Of a stretch of DNA of 8,370 nt, positions 1 through 5,706 are shown piece by piece. Position numbers and translations under genes: made by a program. The DNA comes from an uncultured Desulfuromonadales bacterium (GTDB lineage: Bacteria; Desulfobacterota; Desulfuromonadia; Desulfuromonadales; Geopsychrobacteraceae), in assembly GCA_947259685.1 (NCBI GenBank), contig CAMYNC010000150.1, positions 1 to 8,370 of the forward strand, in the 5' to 3' direction. Numbering within the stretch: the stretch's first letter is position 1; each line of letters begins with the position of its first letter. A model generated the notes under the pieces. The model saw nothing but the letters and a program-made list of their open reading frames with translations, searched no databases and was not told the DNA's origin.

Positions 1-140
1 CGGCGAATAGCACAAGTCATTGAATTGCCTGAGCACTCCAAAAATCACCGCTGAACCTTTGGGTGCAGCTTAGATTTTTGCAGCACTCATTCAATCCAAA
101 CACTTGCACTCTTCATCCACCTATTACTCACTGATTCAGG
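1..140. repeat. Degenerate dispersed repeat, copy A
   Basis: Bases 1-37 match 3710-3746 at 32 of 37 positions, and bases 102-140 match 3744-3782 at 35 of 39. Copy A carries 67 extra bases between the two matching blocks. The join in the shorter copy falls on the triplet ACT, which is present on both sides of the extra DNA here, so a deletion in the other copy by slippage or recombination is plausible. The match starts at base 1, so the repeat very likely extends beyond the window. It forms most of the leader of the GreA-like gene. No protein could be read from it with confidence. Confidence 0.75.
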
Positions 141-167
141 ATATCCCTCAAACATTCAGAGTCGAGC

Positions 168-650
168 ATGAACAAAACTGAGCTCCTGCAACAGATTATT
201 CAGCATTTGGAAGCCGATTATGCACTGCTGCTACAAGCGGCAAAAAGCTCACACGCTGCAGCCACCCATGAAGACAATGTCCCCGACAGCAAATATGAAA
301 CCCTTGCCCTGGAAGCCTCCTACATCGCTCAAGGGCAGGCGAACCGTGCCCAGGAGATCAAGCTGGCCTTGCAGGATTATCGCAAACTGATTCTGCAGAG
401 ATTCAGCGATGAGACCCCGGTCCGGCTCTCGGCGTTGGTTCATTTGGAGGATGCAGACGGCAAGCTGCGACAGGTGTTCCTCGGCCCGGGGGCAGGCGGT
501 TTGAAGCTGAACCTTGCGGGCACAGAGGTTATGGTCATTACCCCCGACTCACCCCTTGGGGAGCAGTTAATCGGACTTCAGATCGGGGACAGTTTTGAGC
601 TGTTCAGTGCCGGTCGCCGCAAGGAATATGAGATTATCGACCTCTGCTGA
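168..650 (+). CDS. GreA/GreB-family transcription elongation factor-like protein
   Basis: A 160-residue protein, the usual size of GreA/GreB. Residues 1-80 are helical and charged, as expected for the antiparallel coiled coil that enters the RNA polymerase secondary channel. Acidic residues at the predicted tip (E35, D36, D40, E44) sit about where GreA has its catalytic Asp/Glu pair, but the tip sequence (THEDNVPDSKYE) is not canonical. Residues 85-160 read as the FKBP-like C-terminal domain: the stretch VITPDSPLGEQLIGLQIGD corresponds to the conserved SPLG...GD region of GreA. Known family role: rescue of backtracked polymerase by stimulating transcript cleavage. This divergent branch may instead be a Gfh/Rnk-like competitor for the channel (inference). 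The ATG at 168 is the first in frame; no strong Shine-Dalgarno precedes it. The gene stands alone, with a repeat-derived leader, and converges on the aldo/keto reductase gene 83 bases away. Confidence 0.8.
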   Translation: MNKTELLQQIIQHLEADYALLLQAAKSSHAAATHEDNVPDSKYETLALEASYIAQGQANRAQEIKLALQDYRKLILQRFSDETPVRLSALVHLEDADGKLRQVFLGPGAGGLKLNLAGTEVMVITPDSPLGEQLIGLQIGDSFELFSAGRRKEYEIIDLC

Positions 651-733
651 GGGTCGCTTCAGCCCTGGCCAAGAGCAGAGCGGACAACTCCAATCCCCGA
701 GCAGAGAACACCATCATCTTTCGATCAATCGCC

Positions 734-1669
734 CTATAAGGAGGCAAAATAGTCTGCCATCCTGTTGCGCATTGCGGCGTCGGGCAGGCGACCGAATCCT
801 GCGCCCATGTTGTCCTGCAGGTGACGAACTTTCGCGGTGGCTGGAATCACGCAGGTCACCGCCGGATGGGAGACGATAAACTTGAGAAAGAACTGCCCCC
901 AGCTGGCACAATCGCATTCGGCGGCCCAGTCCGGCAGTTCCCGTCCTTTCACCTTTTGAAACAAGCCACCACGCTGATAAGGACGGTTGATCAGCACCGC
1001 CATCCCCCGGTCGGCGGCCAACGGCAGCAAGCGCTCTTCAGCAGTACGATTATCGATGTTATAGCTGAATTGGACAAAATCGAGCCGTTCATTGCGCAGA
1101 ATCTCCTCCAATTCCCGATGATAGCGGCCGTGGGAGGTGGTAATGCCGATATAGCGAACCTTCCCTTCGGCTTTCCAGGCCTTGAGGGTCTGCAAATGGG
1201 TTTTCCAGTCGCGCAGATTATGGATCTGCATTAAATCGAAGCGGCGCAGGCCCCAGTCCCCTAGAGATTCCTTCATTTGCTGGATTCCAGACTGCTCACC
1301 ATCGGTCCAGACCTTGGTCGCGGCAAACAGACGCTCACTGTTGTTGACATGGCTTAACAAGCTCCCGATAACCTGTTCGGCAGAACCGTACATAGGCGAT
1401 GAGTCGATCAGTTCGCCGCCGTTGGCAAAGAATGCCTGCAAGACCTCGACGAGGCCGGACAGGGTCGACTCGTCGCTGCCGATATCGAAGGTTCGTGAGC
1501 TGCCCAGCCCGATGACCGGCAGACTTTCTGTTGTGCCTGGGATGATTTTACGGATGAACGCTTTATCAGCGGCACGCAGCCCTGCCGGAGCAAGCCAGAC
1601 GGCGGCCAGCGTAGCCGCCAGCGAGCCGACAAAAGTTCTTCGAGACATCCAATGATCGTTTGAATTCAT
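734..1669 (-). CDS. Tat-exported aldo/keto reductase
   Basis: A 311-residue NAD(P)H-dependent oxidoreductase of the aldo/keto reductase (TIM-barrel) superfamily. The catalytic tetrad can be placed: D89 and Y94 in ELIDSSPMYGSAE, K119 in AATKVW, H150 in LMQIHN. The N-terminus is a twin-arginine signal: S9-R10-R11-T12-F13, a hydrophobic stretch about residues 14-31, and likely cleavage after A33, so the enzyme should be folded with its cofactor and exported to the periplasm. The ATG at 1669 is preferred over one further upstream (1738) because it has a GGAGGT six bases before it and directly leads the Tat motif. It overlaps the stop of the transporter gene by 4 bases (ATGA), implying translational coupling. 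The substrate cannot be told from sequence. Confidence 0.9.
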   Translation of the reverse strand: MNSNDHWMSRRTFVGSLAATLAAVWLAPAGLRAADKAFIRKIIPGTTESLPVIGLGSSRTFDIGSDESTLSGLVEVLQAFFANGGELIDSSPMYGSAEQVIGSLLSHVNNSERLFAATKVWTDGEQSGIQQMKESLGDWGLRRFDLMQIHNLRDWKTHLQTLKAWKAEGKVRYIGITTSHGRYHRELEEILRNERLDFVQFSYNIDNRTAEERLLPLAADRGMAVLINRPYQRGGLFQKVKGRELPDWAAECDCASWGQFFLKFIVSHPAVTCVIPATAKVRHLQDNMGAGFGRLPDAAMRNRMADYFASL

Positions 1670-3006
1670 GGCGACACCTCCATTGATTTTGCTCGTGCTT
1701 CCTGCATTCCACCGAGCCGGTAGCAAATATATGCCCAAAAACCAGCCACCGGCACGGCCACCAGGGCGATGACCGACAGGCCGAAGCCGAGCGCTTGCAG
1801 GCCCGCGTAGGCCCAGGCGCTGACCAGATCACCGCTACGGTAAATGACCGTGTCGATGACATTTTTCGCTTTATACTTTTCCTCCTGGCTAAGCACCACA
1901 AACAGCATCTCCCGGGTTGGTTTCATGATGGCGTAATTTCCCGCCCTGCGCACCACCTGGACGGCGACCAGCACCCCCAGCAGCGGCGCAACGCCAAGCA
2001 GCAGGAAACCAACTCCCAGCAGTAAAGGGATCAAAGCAAGGGTCCAGCCCATGCCGAAAGTCTTGACGATCCGGCCGGTGAGAAAAATCTGGAAGACGAT
2101 GGTCAGGGCGTTGGTCGCAAAATCCATGGCCGCAAAGATCGTGGTGCGTTTGGCCGGATCGGCAAAGCTATCGCGAATGATCTGCGCCTGTTGAAAATAT
2201 AGGAAGGTCGAGAGGGTCGTGTAAAACAGGATCAGCAGGCAGATGCCCAGCAGATAGGGTGAACCAACAATCAGCCGGAGGCCCTTCAAAACTCCACCGC
2301 CCAGACCAGTATCTTGGTTGTCGGGGAGGCCGCTTTCAGAATCCTCGGTGGAAAGGATCGGATGTGGATCCATGCGGTTGCGCCAGGCGATCAGCCGATG
2401 AATGCAGAGCACCGCCCAAGCTAACCCGGCAGCGGAAATCAGCAGCAAGTTGGCCGGCCCCAGAGGGATAGCCAGGCTAGCGGTTAAGGCAGGTCCGACC
2501 AGCGCTCCAGCGGTGCCACCGGCGGCGACGAAGCCGAAGAGGCGCTTAGCCTGAGCATCGCTGAAAAGGTCGGCCATGAAACTCCAGAAGACCGAGACAA
2601 TGAACAGGTTGAAAACACTGGTCCAGATAAAAAAGGCCCGCGCCACCCAGGCATGGGTCATCCCTGATCGAAACAGCAGGAAAAACAGCAGCAGGTTGGC
2701 GATGAAGAAAAAATAGACCAGGGGTAGGAACTGCTTGCGGGAATAGCGCGAAGTCACCCAGCCGAACAGCGGAACCGCAGCCAGCATGGCCAGAAAGGTG
2801 CCAGTAAACAGCCACTGCAGATGTTCGATACCCCCGGCGATGCCCATCTCATCGCGCATCGGCCGCAGGATGTAATAGGAGCAGAGTAAGGCGAAAAAAT
2901 AACTGAACGCCCAGAACAGAGCTGGAACCTCTCCCGGCTCGACCTTGACCAACCGAATCAGCCAGGCATGTGCTCGAGAATCCCTGGATTTTTGAAGATT
3001 CACCAT
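1666..3006 (-). CDS. MFS transporter of the NTP/NDP exchange (TLC/Npt-like) type
   Basis: A 446-residue polytopic inner-membrane protein with about twelve hydrophobic segments split by a hydrophilic central loop (residues 207-238), the major-facilitator layout. Two family signatures are visible: YYILRPMRDEMG (44-55) at the end of the first membrane segment, and the cytoplasmic loop stretch around RRAGNYAIMKPTREMLF (353-369) followed by EEKYKAKNVIDTVIYRSGD (375-393). I associate these with bacterial proteins annotated as NTP/NDP exchange or TLC ATP/ADP-translocase-like. In free-living bacteria the true substrate is unknown, so nucleotide exchange should not be assumed. The ATG at 3006 has a modest AGGGA about nine bases upstream. 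The gene is first in an operon with the aldo/keto reductase, whose start overlaps its stop. Confidence 0.85.
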   Translation of the reverse strand: MVNLQKSRDSRAHAWLIRLVKVEPGEVPALFWAFSYFFALLCSYYILRPMRDEMGIAGGIEHLQWLFTGTFLAMLAAVPLFGWVTSRYSRKQFLPLVYFFFIANLLLFFLLFRSGMTHAWVARAFFIWTSVFNLFIVSVFWSFMADLFSDAQAKRLFGFVAAGGTAGALVGPALTASLAIPLGPANLLLISAAGLAWAVLCIHRLIAWRNRMDPHPILSTEDSESGLPDNQDTGLGGGVLKGLRLIVGSPYLLGICLLILFYTTLSTFLYFQQAQIIRDSFADPAKRTTIFAAMDFATNALTIVFQIFLTGRIVKTFGMGWTLALIPLLLGVGFLLLGVAPLLGVLVAVQVVRRAGNYAIMKPTREMLFVVLSQEEKYKAKNVIDTVIYRSGDLVSAWAYAGLQALGFGLSVIALVAVPVAGFWAYICYRLGGMQEARAKSMEVSP

Positions 3007-3029
3007 AGCGGCAGTCCCTGATCTATGGG

Positions 3030-3073
3030 CTGATACCAGTCTTATACTATATCAGAGGACGGATGCCTGTCTT
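3030..3073 (-). promoter_or_regulatory. Candidate promoter and operator-like repeat before the transporter-reductase operon
   Basis: Read on the minus strand, AAGACA (3073-3068) and TATAGT (3051-3046) are separated by 16 bases. The -10 matches five of six consensus bases and the -35 four of six. The transcript would start about 35-40 bases before the transporter start. An inverted repeat CTGATA/TATCAG (3030-3035 and 3050-3055) overlaps the -10 and initiation region and could be an operator. All by eye. Confidence 0.4.
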
Positions 3074-3237
3074 GGGCCAGTTGTTGGTGCAATCAAGACG
3101 CGCATCAGTGTGGGCTAGGAATAAAGTTGCATGCTGAACGGGGAGGCAGTCGCGGAAAGTTGACATCAAGTTTCCTTTTGATATTTGCGAACCATTTTGA
3201 CAGGATTTTCGAGAAACAACGAAGGGGTTTTCTGTTG

Positions 3238-3300
3238 GTCCCGAGCAACTGTCACAAATGCTAAGATTTGATGATCGTGTGGCAGCGCGTTACTGGAAGT
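3238..3300. repeat. Short dispersed repeat, first copy
   Basis: The 15-mer AATGCTAAGATTTGA (3257-3271) recurs exactly at 7775-7789. Flanks align more loosely: TCCCGAGC before it corresponds to TCCCAGAGCC in the second copy, and a GC-rich AGCGCGT follows both at nearly the same distance. In this copy the core lies in a small inverted repeat, CAAAT-6-ATTTG. It sits about 90 bases before a terminator. It could be part of a small RNA or another mobile-element scar. Confidence 0.55.
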
Positions 3301-3361
3301 GGCTGGTTATCAGACAGAATAAAAGTAGATATAGGTTTTTCTGAAGATTGAAACGAAAAAC

Positions 3362-3399
3362 AGGGCCATTTTGATCACAGAATCGGGTGGCCCTTTCTT
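3362..3399 (+). terminator. Intrinsic terminator, probably bidirectional
   Basis: AGGGCCA (3362-3368) pairs perfectly with TGGCCCT (3388-3394), followed on the plus strand by TTTCTT and on the minus strand by GTTTTTC. Part of the 19-base loop can pair again (TTTTG with CAGAA). No plus-strand coding gene lies between 651 and this point, so a plus-strand transcript ending here would have to be a small RNA or readthrough. Confidence 0.65.
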
Positions 3400-3488
3400 A
3401 CATTGAGGGATTTTTGAGTCCGTGAGAATCATAAGGTATACTCAGAAATTTCGATGGAAAAATAGTTGAAACAACTTATTGGGTAACT

Positions 3489-3517
3489 TTGACAGTACTC
3501 ATTAAATTTCACATACT
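3489..3517 (+). promoter_or_regulatory. Sigma-70-like promoter in the middle spacer
   Basis: A perfect TTGACA (3489-3494) is followed after exactly 17 bases by CATACT (3512-3517, four of six consensus bases). Transcription would enter the block of dispersed repeats and transposase debris; no intact gene lies directly downstream. It may be a relic of a lost mobile-element gene or drive a noncoding transcript. Confidence 0.4.
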
Positions 3518-3574
3518 ACTACCGTTTTCAGGGGACAAGGTGGCATTATATGAAACTGCCCCTTGCCTCTCTCC

Positions 3575-3648
3575 TTGAGGCCGCGAGCAGCACCGGACGT
3601 AGCTGCATCGCGAAACCAAGGATCCTGGACGACTTCTTTTATCACGTC
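3575..3648. repeat. Decayed copy (B) of the gene fragment at 7007-7150
   Basis: Colinear with 7047-7120 over 74 bases: both share the 13-mer CGAGCAGCACCGG (3584-3596; 7057-7069) and GACTTCTTTT followed by TCACGTC here and GTCAAGTC there. Read on the minus strand, this copy has shifts between positions corresponding to one continuous frame in the other copy, so it is further decayed. Similarity continues weakly through CTAAAGCC (3683-3690) toward the second repeat block at 3710. About 100 bases present in the other copy, between the flanking GGGGACA and this block, are missing here. Confidence 0.65.
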
Positions 3649-3709
3649 GGAAAGGACCAAGGGGGACATGTCAAATTATTGACTAAAGCCTGGACCCGTG
3701 AGTATACGA

Positions 3710-3782
3710 CGGTGAATTTTACAAGTCATTGAATTGTCTGAGCACTTGCTCCCTTCATCCACCTTTTACTCACAGATTCAGG
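3710..3782. repeat. Degenerate dispersed repeat, copy B (partner of 1-140)
   Basis: Matches 1-37 and 102-140 with nine mismatches over 76 aligned positions, but lacks the 67-base middle section. It lies directly before the start of the RAYT remnant, just as copy A lies directly before the GreA-like gene. With the block at 3575-3648 it forms one composite element of roughly 250 bases (3531-3782) beginning with GGGGACA. Confidence 0.75.
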
Positions 3783-3811
3783 TAAAAATTCTATTTTGAT
3801 ATTTCCCCCCC

Positions 3812-3906
3812 ATGTTAATATCTGCACGGATAGACCTTCCGGGCTTGCAGCAACATGTCATCGTTAGGGGTATTGAGAAAAGGGATTCCTTTTTCAACAC
3901 CGCTAT
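3812..3906 (+). pseudogene. N-terminal remnant of a REP-associated tyrosine transposase (RAYT, Y1 family)
   Basis: From the ATG at 3812 the frame encodes ARIDLPGLQQHVIVRGIEKR, which fits the conserved opening of RAYTs (an R-I/L-D-x-P-G-x-x-x-HV-x-x-RG-IE-R pattern). After about 30 codons the likeness ends and the frame stops at 3941-3943 inside the neighbouring IS91 fragment. All catalytic parts beyond this motif, including the tyrosine, are gone. No ribosome binding site precedes the ATG. RAYTs normally mobilise REP palindromes; a REP-like palindrome is present at 6905-6933. Confidence 0.7.
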
Positions 3907-4076
3907 TGCGGCGGCTTTCACGTCATGCCCAAGGTTGATTTGACGCCATTGCAGGACCTGTTTCGCGCCGCAGTACTCAGAATGTTGCTCAGAGAAGACC
4001 GGATCGACGAAGTGTTTATCCGCAAGATCATTCTCTGGTACTACCCTCCGGTTTCAGTGTTAACAAGCTCCGCAGG
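3907..4076 (+). pseudogene. Internal fragment of an IS91-family (Y2) transposase, frameshifted
   Basis: The frame through the ATG at 3925 reads GGFHVMPKVDLTPLQDLFRA, then a stretch ending EDRIDEVFIRKIILW. This fits the segment of IS91-family transposases that follows the rolling-circle catalytic core (x-M-P-K/R-V-D-x-x-P-L-x-x-x-FR...GRID...W-R-H). The family then continues SGFSVHN. Here GFSVN appears one frame over (GGT at 4050), so a single-base deletion lies between 4039 and 4049. The shifted frame stops a few codons later. The 116-codon open frame (3925-4275) is therefore not a real gene beyond about 4049. Both ends of the transposase, including HUH and tyrosine motifs, are absent. Confidence 0.75.
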
Positions 4077-4239
4077 CGCAATCCCTGAAAAGGCAATTCT
4101 CTGTCCGCCAGCTATCAACCTGCCAGTGGAAATCGCCAGCCCTCAATTTCATTCTCTGTGTAAAATCGGTTCCTCAAATCATCTCAGGAAAAACAGTTTT
4201 GTTGCCACCATGTCGGCAGATCACATAAAGGCACTGATC

Positions 4240-4269
4240 TTGCTGATACTCCATATCGTCCTATTTAAT
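4240..4269 (+). promoter_or_regulatory. Possible promoter of the amidase-actin operon
   Basis: TTGCTG (4240-4245) and TTTAAT (4264-4269) are spaced 18 bases apart; the -10 matches five of six consensus bases, the -35 only three. Transcription would start near 4276, giving a leader of about 30 bases. A perfect TATAAT at 4300-4305 abuts the annotated start codon but has no good -35 and would start transcription inside the gene. Weak evidence. Confidence 0.3.
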
Positions 4270-4305
4270 AACTGAAAAACTCCTAGTCTTCAATGGTTCT
4301 ATAAT

Positions 4306-5706
4306 ATGGCGAAGGTGCCTGCGCCCAATAACCTGAAACTGAGACGCGCTATCCTCAAAGATGTCTACTTCGATAATCTTGAGGGCAGCGCAAGGCCTCA
4401 TAAAAAATCAGAGACTCAGCCCGGGCGCGGGGATGTTTCGGCAAAGGTCTCCAGTCTGTGGTTGGTCATGCTGCCGGTACTGGGTCTGCTGGGGTATTTC
4501 TGGGTTCTTCTACCGCTGTCACCTGTGGGTGAGATGAACCTGAAAAGTCAAAGCCATCGGCCAGAGATTCCCCGCGCGGAGGTTGGATCGACAGAGGTTG
4601 CATCAGCGGAGGACCTGGCAATCCCGGCCGCGTCGACGGAGATGGTCTCAGCGGAATTCGAGGCTGCAGAGGCTGGATCTGTAGTGGCAATGGACATCCC
4701 GCTGAGCAAACAGATGGTTGCAGAAAACGAGACACCGGCCATGTCGAGCGATGAGACTGAAACGCCCACCCAGGTCGCAACCCTTCTCCGGGAGCCCGAC
4801 CTGGAGCAGGCTGCTGAACCCCTCGAAGTCGAAACCCCGGCAGCTGAAACTGGCGCCGAAGCCGGGGGCGAAGAGGTTTTTAAGCTGGCAGAGGCGGGTG
4901 CAGACAGCTCCCGGAACTACCAGGGGCTGGTGGGGAATTCAAAAATCTCCCTCGCGCAGCTGTTCGGCCTCGAGGTCAAGACCATTGTGATCGATGCCGG
5001 GCATGGGGGACGGGACCCAGGGGCCACTGGACCGAGCGGCCTGGACGAAAAAGACGTGACTCTGGATATCGCCCGGCGGCTTCGCGACCGGCTGAACAAA
5101 TACCCTGGCTACAGAATCCTCATGACCCGGGATGGTGATGTCAAAATGTCGACAAAGGAGCGGGTGGAATTCGCCAATTCCCGGCAGGCGGATCTGTATA
5201 TTTCCATCCATGTCAATTCTTTGTTGCAGCGGCAAATGGCCATCATCGAAACCTACTATTTCGGCGCCGAAACCGACGAGGAGAGCCTGCAACTGGCCGC
5301 CGAAGAGAATAAGGGTTCGGAATACCTGATGGCTGAGTTCAAGGGCATGATCCAGAGAATCGGGGACACCTTCAAACAGCAGGAATCCAAGGCCCTGGCC
5401 GGCTCGATTCAGCGCAGCCTGTTTCGCAATCTGAAGCGGCACAATGACAAACTTGTCAGTCATGGCATAAAGATGGCACCCTTCGTTGTATTGCTGGGAA
5501 CGGACATGCCCAGCGTACTGGCGGAAATTACCTGTATCAGCAATCCCGAGGAAGAGAAAAAACTTGCACAACCCTCAATTCGCGAAACGTTCGCACAACA
5601 CCTGGAAAACGGCATCGTGGCATATCTGAACAAAGACTGGAACAGCAAAAAACTAACCAAAGGAGCAGAACAAAATGGCAAAAAATACACAAATGGAAAA
5701 GGATGA
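4306..5706 (+). CDS. Membrane-anchored zinc N-acetylmuramoyl-L-alanine amidase (Amidase_3)
   Basis: Cleaves the bond between N-acetylmuramic acid and the stem peptide of peptidoglycan. The catalytic domain spans about residues 224-443. Zinc ligands H233 (IDAGHGGRDPG), E248 (LDEKD) and H302 (SIHVNS) and catalytic E407 (VLAEITCISNPEEE) are all present, so it should be active. It has no cleavable signal peptide: a basic cytoplasmic head (1-48), one membrane helix (about 50-71), then a long Ala/Glu/Ser/Thr-rich periplasmic linker (72-222) with loose repeats such as GSTEVASAED and ASTEMVSAEF. Residues 320-375 between H302 and E407 are helical and may hold an autoinhibitory helix as in AmiC-type enzymes (inference). 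The ATG at 4306 is first after an in-frame stop but lacks a Shine-Dalgarno, so the start is not certain. The last 32 bases overlap the MamK-like actin gene. Confidence 0.92.
   Translation: MAKVPAPNNLKLRRAILKDVYFDNLEGSARPHKKSETQPGRGDVSAKVSSLWLVMLPVLGLLGYFWVLLPLSPVGEMNLKSQSHRPEIPRAEVGSTEVASAEDLAIPAASTEMVSAEFEAAEAGSVVAMDIPLSKQMVAENETPAMSSDETETPTQVATLLREPDLEQAAEPLEVETPAAETGAEAGGEEVFKLAEAGADSSRNYQGLVGNSKISLAQLFGLEVKTIVIDAGHGGRDPGATGPSGLDEKDVTLDIARRLRDRLNKYPGYRILMTRDGDVKMSTKERVEFANSRQADLYISIHVNSLLQRQMAIIETYYFGAETDEESLQLAAEENKGSEYLMAEFKGMIQRIGDTFKQQESKALAGSIQRSLFRNLKRHNDKLVSHGIKMAPFVVLLGTDMPSVLAEITCISNPEEEKKLAQPSIRETFAQHLENGIVAYLNKDWNSKKLTKGAEQNGKKYTNGKG
5661..5677 (+). promoter_or_regulatory. Internal ribosome binding site of the actin gene
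   Basis: AGGAG (5661-5665) lies nine bases before the actin ATG (5675) and entirely inside the amidase gene. It fixes this start in preference to the ATG at 5693, and means that ribosomes finishing the amidase pass over and probably open this site: translational coupling. Confidence 0.75.

Noticed and set aside
646..663. Small hairpin at the end of the GreA-like gene as a terminator
   Set aside because: Only a 5-bp stem (GCTGA/TCAGC) with an 8-base loop and no T tract.
821..1655. Plus-strand open frames of 137 and 157 codons opposite the aldo/keto reductase
   Set aside because: They overlap a gene with a full catalytic tetrad, Tat signal and good ribosome binding site, and resemble no protein family.
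3550..3732. A 60-codon plus-strand open frame in the middle spacer
   Set aside because: It is repeat DNA whose sister copy at 7047-7120 has its coding-like frame on the opposite strand; no ribosome binding site.
4050..4275. The rest of the 116-codon open frame after the IS91-like part
   Set aside because: Family resemblance ends at the frameshift near 4050 and continues briefly in another frame, so the remaining codons are accidental.
4300..4305. Perfect TATAAT directly before the amidase ATG as its promoter -10
   Set aside because: No acceptable -35 at 16-18 bases, and transcription would begin after the start codon.
4939..5571. A 210-codon minus-strand open frame across the amidase catalytic domain
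   Set aside because: Shadow of the amidase; it covers the zinc-ligand region of a clearly coding plus-strand gene and shows no domain.
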